From NCBI GenBank assembly GCA_964606165.1, contig CAZSFQ010000005.1:30137-94136 (forward strand): 64,000 nucleotides of DNA, in the 5' to 3' direction. Position numbers and translations under genes: made by a program. The notes beneath the pieces were generated by a model that saw nothing but the letters and a program-made list of their open reading frames with translations, was not told where the DNA came from and did not search any database. Origin of the DNA: UBA4923 sp964606165. Its GTDB lineage: Bacteria > Bacillota > Clostridia > Saccharofermentanales > DTU023. Of the stretch, positions 33,863 through 42,067 are shown piece after piece; positions within the stretch are counted from its first letter, which is position 1, and each line of letters opens with the position of its first letter.

Positions 33863-35877
33863 TGGAAAGACTTCCCGGGAAATTTGCTTTAAGCACAGAC
33901 ATGACGCCCAAAGGCGACCAGCCGCAGGCAATTGAGCAGCTGGCCGCGGGACTGGACCGGGGTGACCCCGGGCAGACCCTCCTGGGCGTGACGGGGTCGG
34001 GCAAGACCTTTACCATGGCCAGCGTCATCGAGCGGACCCAGCGGCCCGCCCTGGTCATCGCCCACAACAAAACCCTGGCCGGGCAATTGTGCGCGGAGTT
34101 CATGGCCCTTTTCCCTGATAACGCGGTCGAGTTTTTCGTCAGTTATTACGACTACTATCAGCCGGAAGCCTATTTGCCCAACCGCGACCTTTACATCGAA
34201 AAGGACTCCTCCATCAATGACGAGATTGACCGGCTCCGCCACAAGGCGACTTCCTCCCTCCTGGAGCGGCGTGATGTCATCGTGGTGGCCTCTGTTTCCT
34301 GCATCTACGGCCTGGGGGATCCCGATGACTATAAGAGCCTCATGGTCAGCGTCCGGCCGGGGATGAGACGAAGCCGTGATGAGGTCATCGCGGATCTGGT
34401 CAGGATTCAATATGTGCGCAACGACTTCGATCTGAAGCGAGGCAGCTTCAGGGTCCGCGGCGACACCCTGGATATTTTTCCGGCTTCGGAAGAGAATACC
34501 CTGTCGCGCATCCAGTTTTTCGGTGACGAAATTGAAGAAATCCGCGAAGTGGATGCCATCACCGGCAGGACCGTCAAGGGACGCAATTATCTTGCCATCT
34601 TTCCCGCCAGCCACTACGCGACAACGCTTGAAAAGATGAAGCGGGCTGTCATCTCCATCGGGGCCGAGCTGGAGGACAGGCTGGAATATTTCCGGCAGGC
34701 GGGCAAGCTGGTGGAGGCTTACCGTTTGGAGCAGCGCACCCGTTATGACATGGAGATGATGCTGGAGACAGGTTTTTGCAAGGGAATCGAAAACTATTCC
34801 AGGCATCTGACCGGCCGGGCGCCGGGCCAGGCCCCCTTCACCCTGATGGACTTCTTCCCTGACGATTATCTTCTTTTTATCGACGAGTCACACGTCAGCG
34901 TTCCCCAGATCGGATCCATGGTCCGGGGCGACCGTTCCAGAAAAGAATCCCTGGTCGACTATGGCTTTCGCCTGCCCTCGGCCTTTGACAACCGGCCCTT
35001 GACCTTTGATGAATTCAAGGAACGGTCCGGCCAGACCATCTATGTCTCCGCGACTCCGGCCGCCTACGAGCTGGACCAGTCCAAACAGGTCGTGGAGCAG
35101 ATCATCCGTCCGACCGGCCTCCTGGACCCCCTGGTCTATGTCCGGCCTGTTGAAAACCAGATCGAGGACTTGATGGGGGCCATCCGGGAAACGACCGGGC
35201 AGGGAGAACGGACCCTGGTTCTCACCCTGACCAAGCGGATGGCCGAGGATCTGGCGGAATTTTTCCGTGAAGAGAATTTGCGGGTGGAATACCTCCATTC
35301 CGATATTGCCACGGTTGAGCGGCTGGAAATCCTGAGGAAGCTGAGGAAAGGTGATTTTGACGTCCTGGTCGGGATCAATCTCCTGCGTGAGGGCCTGGAT
35401 CTGCCCGAAGTATCCCTGATTGCCATTCTTGACGCCGACAAGGAGGGTTTCCTGCGTTCGACGACCTCGCTGGTTCAGATCATCGGACGGGCCGCCCGCA
35501 ATGTCAACGGACGTGTCATTCTCTACGCAGACGAGGTAACCGCTTCCATGGAGCGGGCCATCCGGGAAACGAACCGGCGGCGTGAGATCCAAAACGCCTT
35601 CAACCAGGCGCACGGGATTACGCCCACAACCGTCCAGAAGGAGATCCGCGACCGGATTGATACCGCCTTTGAACTGGTGGCTGACGAAGCACTTGAAACG
35701 ACGGATGATATTGAGCGCTACGACCGCGAGCTGACCCGGCTGTCCTATGCCGACCTCCAAAAACGTGCCCAACAAATTGAAAAAGAGATGAAGGCGGCGG
35801 CCCGCCGCCTCGACTTTGAACTGGCCGCTCTTTTGCGCGATCAGCTGATCCTGATAAGGGGACATCTGGCAGGCTGA
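33859..35877 (+). CDS. uvrB: UvrABC excinuclease subunit B
   Basis: Damage-verification helicase of nucleotide excision repair; partners UvrA and UvrC are not in the window. 672 residues: Walker A GVTGSGKTFT, the beta-hairpin region with SYYDYYQPEAYLP, DESH box in LFIDESHVS, helicase motif VSATPAAYEL, motif VI QIIGRAARN, and the C-terminal UVR motif (LQKRAQQIEKEMKAAARRL) that contacts UvrC. Normal family length. Start ATG 33859 overlaps the glycosylase stop. Confidence 0.98.
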   Translation: MMERLPGKFALSTDMTPKGDQPQAIEQLAAGLDRGDPGQTLLGVTGSGKTFTMASVIERTQRPALVIAHNKTLAGQLCAEFMALFPDNAVEFFVSYYDYYQPEAYLPNRDLYIEKDSSINDEIDRLRHKATSSLLERRDVIVVASVSCIYGLGDPDDYKSLMVSVRPGMRRSRDEVIADLVRIQYVRNDFDLKRGSFRVRGDTLDIFPASEENTLSRIQFFGDEIEEIREVDAITGRTVKGRNYLAIFPASHYATTLEKMKRAVISIGAELEDRLEYFRQAGKLVEAYRLEQRTRYDMEMMLETGFCKGIENYSRHLTGRAPGQAPFTLMDFFPDDYLLFIDESHVSVPQIGSMVRGDRSRKESLVDYGFRLPSAFDNRPLTFDEFKERSGQTIYVSATPAAYELDQSKQVVEQIIRPTGLLDPLVYVRPVENQIEDLMGAIRETTGQGERTLVLTLTKRMAEDLAEFFREENLRVEYLHSDIATVERLEILRKLRKGDFDVLVGINLLREGLDLPEVSLIAILDADKEGFLRSTTSLVQIIGRAARNVNGRVILYADEVTASMERAIRETNRRREIQNAFNQAHGITPTTVQKEIRDRIDTAFELVADEALETTDDIERYDRELTRLSYADLQKRAQQIEKEMKAAARRLDFELAALLRDQLILIRGHLAG

Positions 35878-35937
35878 CAGCCCCCTCTTGTGCTAGACTG
35901 AAAACAATGAATTTTGGTCTTGCCAAAGGAGTTGACT

Positions 35938-37692
35938 ATGCCAAAAACACGCGCGCAAATCGTCTATGAGAGCTGGATTTCCAACCCGAAAATAGACGCG
36001 GATACCCTGTCGGAGCTGGTATCGATCGCGGACGATCCCCAAGAGATCGAAGACCGTTTTTACCAGGACCTGCAGTTCGGGACGGCCGGGCTCCGGGGCA
36101 TTTTGGGCGCTGGCAGCAACCGGATGAACGCCTACTCTCTGATCCGGGCCGCGGAGGGTTTCGCCCTTCATATCCAGGGCCTGGGTGAAGAGGCCTGCCG
36201 GCGGGGAATCGCCATCTCCTATGACTCCAGAAACAGGTCCAGGGAGTTCGCGGAATTGTCGGCATCCGTCTTCATTGCCAAGGGAATCGCTGTCCGCTTT
36301 TCCGATGAATTGAGGCCTGTCCCCATGCTGTCATTCGCCCTTCGTCATTTCGCCTGCGTGGGAGGCATCATGCTGACAGCCAGCCATAACCCTAAACAGT
36401 ACAACGGTTTCAAAGCATACGGCGGGGATGGGGCCCAGCTCGGGCCCGAAGAAGCCGACCAGGTGGCGGCCATGATGGAGACGGTTGCGGACCCGGCCGG
36501 GGTCCTGGAAAAAACCATGTCCTTCGAGGAGGCCTGCCGGTCTCCCTTGTTCCGTTTCATGGGAGCCGATCTGGACGCCCTGTATGACGAATCCCTGTTG
36601 GATTTGACCCTTAACGGTGACCTGGTCAGGCAAAACCACGCCATGCCCATCGTCTATTCACCCTTCAACGGAACAGGCAACAAACCGGTCCGGCGGATTT
36701 TGGAAAAACATGGATTCACCAATGTCGGGGTTGTAGCCGAACAAGAGCTGCCCGACGGCAATTTCCCCACAACGCCCATACCCAACCCCGAGCTGCCCGA
36801 GACCCTGGAGCTGGCCATCGCCCAGGCCCGTCTGGCGGGCGCCGGCCTGGTCCTGGCCACCGATCCCGACGCTGACAGGACCGGTGTCGCCGTCCGGTCC
36901 GGCGACGGCTCCTTTGTCCTTTTATCCGGCAATGAAATCGGTTTGTTGCTCATGGACTATATCCTGGGCACCAAGGCGGAACGCGGGGAGCTGCCCGCGG
37001 GCTCCTTCTGCGTCTCGACTGTTGTTTCATCCCGGCTGACCCGGGCCATTTCGGATCACTACGGAACCGGCCTCTACCTGTCGCTGACCGGCTTCAAGCA
37101 TATAGCGGCGGAAATCCACAAATACGGCGACCAGCAAGGCGGAGTCTTTCAATTCGGCTATGAGGAAAGCTTCGGCTACCTGCTTGGGACCAGGGTGCGT
37201 GACAAGGATGCCGTGGTGACCTGCCTGATACTGGCGGAAATGGCCGCGGTGTCGGCCGCCTCCGGTGAAACCCTGCTGGACAGGCTGGCCGGTCTTTACG
37301 AAAAGTACGGTCAGGCGGCTGAAAATACCATTTCCATCATCCGTGAAGGCAAGGTGGGGCTGGAAAAGATCGCCGGGGTCATGCATACGCTCAGGGAAAG
37401 TCCCTTTGAGGAATTTGAGGCCCTCGGTGTGGTCAGCTTGTCGGACTTTCAGCGGGGCGTGTTCAGGCAGCTTGATACAGGCCGGGAGGAGGCGCTCGAC
37501 TACCCCGAAAGCAATGTCCTCCTCTACCAGCTGGGAGGCCTCGACTTCATGTGCGTCCGGCCGTCCGGCACCGAGCCGAAAATCAAGATTTACTTCGGAT
37601 GCTACGGCCATGACCTTTGGGAGTGCAGGAAGAGACAGCAGCTCTATGAATCAGCAGTCCTGGCGCGTGTCAACCGCCTGCTTGAGGCATGA
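35938..37692 (+). CDS. Phosphoglucomutase/phosphomannomutase (alpha-phosphohexomutase)
   Basis: Interconverts hexose 1- and 6-phosphates; here it would feed glucose 1-phosphate to the glycogen operon 7 kb downstream. 584 residues: substrate-loop QFGTAGLRGILG, phosphoserine loop TASHNPKQYNGFKAY, metal loop DPDADRTG, sugar-specificity loop GYEESFGYL, and phosphate-binding RPSGTEPKIKIYF near the end. The long form with QFGTAG resembles PgcA-type phosphoglucomutases of Firmicutes. ATG 35938 is preferred because AAAGGA lies 7 bases upstream; an open frame to 35914 exists. Confidence 0.94.
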   Translation: MPKTRAQIVYESWISNPKIDADTLSELVSIADDPQEIEDRFYQDLQFGTAGLRGILGAGSNRMNAYSLIRAAEGFALHIQGLGEEACRRGIAISYDSRNRSREFAELSASVFIAKGIAVRFSDELRPVPMLSFALRHFACVGGIMLTASHNPKQYNGFKAYGGDGAQLGPEEADQVAAMMETVADPAGVLEKTMSFEEACRSPLFRFMGADLDALYDESLLDLTLNGDLVRQNHAMPIVYSPFNGTGNKPVRRILEKHGFTNVGVVAEQELPDGNFPTTPIPNPELPETLELAIAQARLAGAGLVLATDPDADRTGVAVRSGDGSFVLLSGNEIGLLLMDYILGTKAERGELPAGSFCVSTVVSSRLTRAISDHYGTGLYLSLTGFKHIAAEIHKYGDQQGGVFQFGYEESFGYLLGTRVRDKDAVVTCLILAEMAAVSAASGETLLDRLAGLYEKYGQAAENTISIIREGKVGLEKIAGVMHTLRESPFEEFEALGVVSLSDFQRGVFRQLDTGREEALDYPESNVLLYQLGGLDFMCVRPSGTEPKIKIYFGCYGHDLWECRKRQQLYESAVLARVNRLLEA

Positions 37693-37723
37693 GGCAGTAC
37701 CAGACGGGGCGAATTGAGATACC

Positions 37724-40700
37724 ATGGCTTTTACTCATCTGCATCTTCATACGGAATACAGCCTGCTGGACGGCGCCAACCGGATTCATGAACTGCCCGG
37801 CCACTTGAAAGAGCTCGGCATGGACGCCTGCGCCATCACCGACCACGGATCCATGTACGGCGTGCTGGATTTCTACCGGACCATGAAGGAGGAGGGGATC
37901 CACCCCGTGATCGGCTGCGAGGTCTATGTTGCCCAGCGAAGCCACAGGAACAAGGACGCGGCCCTGGATCGTGAGCCCTACCACCTCATTTTGCTGGCTG
38001 AAAACAATGAGGGCTACGAGAATCTGGTTAAGCTGGTCTCCGCCGGCCATGTCGACGGCTTCTATTACCGACCGCGGATTGACAAGACCTTGCTGGCGCA
38101 GCACGCGCAAGGGCTGATCGCCCTCTCCGCCTGCCTGTCCGGGGAAGTGCCGCGCCTGATCCTGGCCGGTGAGCGCCAGCAGGCGGCCGAGGCCGCCCTG
38201 GAGCACCGCCGGCTCTTTGGCGAAAACAATTACTTCCTGGAGATCCAGGGCAACGGCCTGGAGGATCAGGCCCTGGTCAACGCCGAGCTCATCAGGATCA
38301 GCCGTGAAACGGGCATACCCCTGGTGGCGACCAACGACTGCCATTACCTGCTCCGTGATGATGCTTTTGCCCATGAAGTCCTCCTTTGCATGCAAACGGG
38401 CAAGAACATCAATTCACCCGACAGGATGAAGATGGGAACGGACACCCTTTATGTCCGCTCCCCGCGGGAGATGGAGGAATTATTCGCCAATGTGCCTGAA
38501 GCGCTGGCCAATACGGAGCGGATTGCCGCCCGCTGCCAGGTGGAGATCAAGACAGGGGAAATCTCCCTGCCCCACTTTGAAACGGAGCCGGGTGAGACAG
38601 CGGAGCAAATGTTGTCCCGGCTTTGCGCGGAAGGCCTGGAAAAAAGACTCCTCCAGCGCGAAACAGGAATAGCCCGCCAGGCTTACCTGGAACGCCTCGA
38701 CTATGAACTGTCGGTCATCAACAGCATGGGCTACACCGATTATTATCTGATTGTCTGGGATTTTATCCGTTTTGCCCATGAGCGCGGGATCATGGTGGGC
38801 CCGGGCCGTGGTTCGGGCGCGGCGTCGCTTGCGGCATACACACTCTTCATCACCGATATCGATCCTTTGAAGTACGACCTTCTTTTCGAGCGCTTCCTCA
38901 ATAAGGAACGGGTCAGCATGCCCGACTTTGATATTGACTTCTGCTATGAGCGGCGCGGTGAAGTGATCGACTATGTGACAGAGAAATACGGCGCCGATCA
39001 TGTCTGTCAGGTGATTACTTTCGGGACACTGGCGGCCCGGGCCGTCATCCGGGATGTCGGACGCGCCCTGGATGTCTCCTATGCCGAAATAGACCGGATT
39101 GCCAAGATGATCCCCAACCAGCTAAAGATAACCATCGATCTGGCCCTCCAGATGAATCCCGACCTGCGCAAACTCTACGAAGACGATGATACAACCAGGC
39201 GCATCATTGACCTGGCCAAACGCTTCGAAGGAATGCCGCGCCACGCTTCAACCCACGCGGCCGGGGTCATTATCGCTGGCAAACCCGTCTGTGAGATCGC
39301 GCCGCTTGCCAGAAACGACGAGTCGATTGTGGTCCAGTTTACCAAGGACGACATCGAGGATGTGGGCCTGTTGAAATTCGACTTCCTCGGCCTGAGGACC
39401 CTGACCGTCCTGCAGGAAACATCGCGGCTGGTCGAGGAGAAGACGGGGACCGCCATTGATTTTGACCGCATGACCTACGACGACCCGCGTATCTTCGACA
39501 TGATCGGCAGGGGCGAAACCGATGCCGTTTTCCAATTGGAAGGCGGCGGCATGACCCAATTCCTCAAGGAACTTCAGCCGGAATCATTTGAAGACATTAT
39601 CGCCGGCGTCGCCCTCTTCCGCCCCGGACCCATGGAGCAAATTCCGCGCTATGTCAAGGCCCGCCACGACCCCAAGAAGGTCCGCTACGATTGGCCGCTG
39701 CTCGAGCCCATCCTCAAGGTAACCTACGGGGTTATCGTCTATCAGGAACAGGTCATCCGTATCGTCAGGGATCTGGCTGGATTTTCCTCCGCCCAGGCTG
39801 ACAATGTCCGCCGGGCCATGGGCAAAAAAAATGAGAGCCTGCTCCAAAGCTACCGGACCCTCTTCATCGAGGGCGGGACCGACGAAAACGGGGTGCAGGT
39901 CAAGGGCGCGGTCGCCAACGGGGTCCCGCGCAAGGTGGCGGAAAAATTATTCGAGGACATCTATGCCTTCGCGGGCTACGCCTTCAACAAGGCGCACGCG
40001 GCGTCCTACGCGGCAGTGGCCTACAATACCGCCTGGTGCAAGTACTATTACCCGGTTGAGTACATGGCAGCCATCCTGAACTCACATCTGGGCGATCTCG
40101 ACAAAGCCGGACAGTACATCAGGGCGGCGGAATCCATGGGGGTGCCTCTCCTGCCGCCTGACATCAACCGGAGCGGGCCGCGCTTCCACCCGGAAGGGGA
40201 GGCCATCCGTTTCGGGCTTGCCGCGGTCAAAAATGTCGGCAGGGACGCCATTGAGGCCCTGATCAGGGAGCGCGGGGAAGCAGGGCCTTTTGCCAGTTAC
40301 GGGGCCTTCCTGCGGCGGATGTGCGATTCGGCCCTCAACCGGAAAATGATCGAAAGCCTGATCCGCTCTTCCGCGCTGGACTTTTTTGGGATCGGCCGCT
40401 CCAGGATGATCGCGGTCATCGAGCCTTTCTGCGACAGCATCCTCTCCGCCAAAAAAGGGGTCATGGAAGGTCAGATCACCTTGTTTGACCTGTCGGCTGA
40501 TGAAGCGCTGAGCCAGAAGGAAGAGCCGGATTATCCGAACGTGCCGGATTTCACGCCTTTTGAACGACTGACCTTGGAAAAAGACATGACGGGGCTCTAC
40601 ATCACCGGGCATCCTCTGAGCTCCTATCGCGAGGCCATGGACTCCATGCCCCTGACCATGAGCCGGGAGATCAGAAGCGATGACCTGGATCCTGAAGCAG

Positions 40701-41365
40701 ATGCTTACGGCGGATCAGGCAAAGGGAGGTCGCTGCAGGATCGTGACCGCGTGGTCATGGCGGGACTGGTGGTCGCCAGAAGAGATCTCTTTACCAAAAA
40801 TAACGACCGGATGTCCTTCATGACCATGGAAGATGAGACAGGAAGCTGGGAAGTCATCGTCTTCCCCAAGACCTATACGGCCTTTCATGATCTGATGGAC
40901 GATTACAGTGCCCTTTTGATCGCGGGGAGCCTGGATCTTCGCGAAGAGGAGCCAAAGCTCCTGGCGGATTGGATTGCCCCGCTTAAACAGGATATGCGGG
41001 GTCTACCGGCCTCCTTCAAGGAGTCTGACAAAAAAAAGCGGCCGCGGACCAGGGGGGAGGGTGACTGCAGGGAAGAAGCCGTCCGGCGCCGGGCGCCCAA
41101 GCCGCCGGAAGCGGTACAGGAAGAGAAGACACCAGCCAATCACCGCGCCGTGGTCATCCGGATTCCTGCCGGAGCGGGGGAGGCTTACCTGGATTCCTTG
41201 CGGGCGGCGCTCGGTTTCTTTTCCGGCGATACGCCCGTCCGCCTCTTCCATGAGTCGAAGGGCAGTTTTCGTTCAGAACACGAGGTGCCTTCAATTGCCT
41301 GGGATGACGAGACGGCCCCGCTTCTGATGGAGCGGTTCGGATCCGACAATTTCGGGATCCTGTGA
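37724..41365 (+). CDS. dnaE: DNA polymerase III subunit alpha (DnaE)
   Basis: Replicative polymerase subunit, 1213 residues. N-terminal PHP domain (HLHTEYSLLDGA, CAITDHGSMYG), palm with catalytic aspartates in PDFDIDFCYERRGEVIDY, GPGRGSGAASL, helix-hairpin-helix region, and an OB fold (VVMAGLVVARRDLFTKNNDRM) before a poorly conserved basic tail. In Clostridia a DnaE acts beside PolC, which is not seen here. ATG 37724. It begins 31 bases after the phosphohexomutase gene. Confidence 0.98.
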   Translation: MAFTHLHLHTEYSLLDGANRIHELPGHLKELGMDACAITDHGSMYGVLDFYRTMKEEGIHPVIGCEVYVAQRSHRNKDAALDREPYHLILLAENNEGYENLVKLVSAGHVDGFYYRPRIDKTLLAQHAQGLIALSACLSGEVPRLILAGERQQAAEAALEHRRLFGENNYFLEIQGNGLEDQALVNAELIRISRETGIPLVATNDCHYLLRDDAFAHEVLLCMQTGKNINSPDRMKMGTDTLYVRSPREMEELFANVPEALANTERIAARCQVEIKTGEISLPHFETEPGETAEQMLSRLCAEGLEKRLLQRETGIARQAYLERLDYELSVINSMGYTDYYLIVWDFIRFAHERGIMVGPGRGSGAASLAAYTLFITDIDPLKYDLLFERFLNKERVSMPDFDIDFCYERRGEVIDYVTEKYGADHVCQVITFGTLAARAVIRDVGRALDVSYAEIDRIAKMIPNQLKITIDLALQMNPDLRKLYEDDDTTRRIIDLAKRFEGMPRHASTHAAGVIIAGKPVCEIAPLARNDESIVVQFTKDDIEDVGLLKFDFLGLRTLTVLQETSRLVEEKTGTAIDFDRMTYDDPRIFDMIGRGETDAVFQLEGGGMTQFLKELQPESFEDIIAGVALFRPGPMEQIPRYVKARHDPKKVRYDWPLLEPILKVTYGVIVYQEQVIRIVRDLAGFSSAQADNVRRAMGKKNESLLQSYRTLFIEGGTDENGVQVKGAVANGVPRKVAEKLFEDIYAFAGYAFNKAHAASYAAVAYNTAWCKYYYPVEYMAAILNSHLGDLDKAGQYIRAAESMGVPLLPPDINRSGPRFHPEGEAIRFGLAAVKNVGRDAIEALIRERGEAGPFASYGAFLRRMCDSALNRKMIESLIRSSALDFFGIGRSRMIAVIEPFCDSILSAKKGVMEGQITLFDLSADEALSQKEEPDYPNVPDFTPFERLTLEKDMTGLYITGHPLSSYREAMDSMPLTMSREIRSDDLDPEADAYGGSGKGRSLQDRDRVVMAGLVVARRDLFTKNNDRMSFMTMEDETGSWEVIVFPKTYTAFHDLMDDYSALLIAGSLDLREEEPKLLADWIAPLKQDMRGLPASFKESDKKKRPRTRGEGDCREEAVRRRAPKPPEAVQEEKTPANHRAVVIRIPAGAGEAYLDSLRAALGFFSGDTPVRLFHESKGSFRSEHEVPSIAWDDETAPLLMERFGSDNFGIL

Positions 41366-41443
41366 ATGAATAGAATCGGGCAGGCATTTGTGAGAAAATG
41401 CATTGAGAAGAAAGAATATGTCGTGGCGCGGATGAACGGGTGA
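41366..41443 (+). CDS. Possible 25-codon peptide between dnaE and pgsA
   Basis: An ATG directly after the dnaE stop opens a 25-residue frame (starts MNRIGQAFV, Lys-rich) that closes just before pgsA. A hairpin GCATTT/AAATGC lies inside it. There is no strong ribosome binding site of its own; it could be translated by re-initiation. Coding status is doubtful. Confidence 0.2.
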   Translation: MNRIGQAFVRKCIEKKEYVVARMNG

Positions 41444-41446
41444 GAG

Positions 41447-42067
41447 ATGGACGGGGAAGAAAATTCACGAGACAGCAAGCAGAATGATGATCCGCAAGTG
41501 CGTTTCATTTTGAATATTCCAAATGCGCTGACCCTGGTCCGGTTTTTGGCCATCGCGCCTTTGGCCGTTCTGATCTACCGCTGGCCCGCCCACCGCCTGG
41601 AAACCTTCCTCTTGTTTATCGCCATCTGGTCGACTGATTTTTTCGATGGATGGATCGCGCGCCGCTTCAATATGATTACGGAGTTCGGAAAACTCTTTGA
41701 CCCCTTTGTCGATAAGGTTTTTCAGGTCGTTACAGCCTTCATGATGTTCGCCATCGGCCGCGTGCCAATCTGGGTGCCCCTCTACTATTTCGCGCGTGAA
41801 TCCTTCATGCTCTTCGGAAGCACCCTCTTGCTGACCAAAAGGCGCGTCGTCGTTTTCTCGGACATTCTGGGCAAAATCGCGACCTTTCTTTTTGTGGCTG
41901 CCGTTGTCACCATGTTCTGGGTAACCGATGAGCCACGCTGGTTTCGCCATGTCATCTTTATTCCTCCCGCCCTTTGTTCTTTCCTGGCAACCATCCACTA
42001 TATGAGGCAGCAGGCCGGCATCGGCAAGAAAAAAGATGATTCGCAAGAAGACACTCAAAACACTTGA
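41447..42067 (+). CDS. pgsA: CDP-alcohol phosphatidyltransferase (PgsA-like)
   Basis: Membrane enzyme making phosphatidylglycerophosphate, or a related phospholipid, from CDP-diacylglycerol. 206 residues with about five membrane segments. The family signature D-x2-DG-x2-AR-x8-G-x3-D-x3-D is complete (TDFFDGWIARRFNMI followed by FGKLFDPFVDK). The N-terminus is an unusual 20-residue charged extension and the tail is Lys/Asp-rich. It overlaps mutS2 by 32 bases. The exact alcohol acceptor cannot be proven by sequence; glycerol 3-phosphate is likeliest. Confidence 0.88.
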   Translation: MDGEENSRDSKQNDDPQVRFILNIPNALTLVRFLAIAPLAVLIYRWPAHRLETFLLFIAIWSTDFFDGWIARRFNMITEFGKLFDPFVDKVFQVVTAFMMFAIGRVPIWVPLYYFARESFMLFGSTLLLTKRRVVVFSDILGKIATFLFVAAVVTMFWVTDEPRWFRHVIFIPPALCSFLATIHYMRQQAGIGKKKDDSQEDTQNT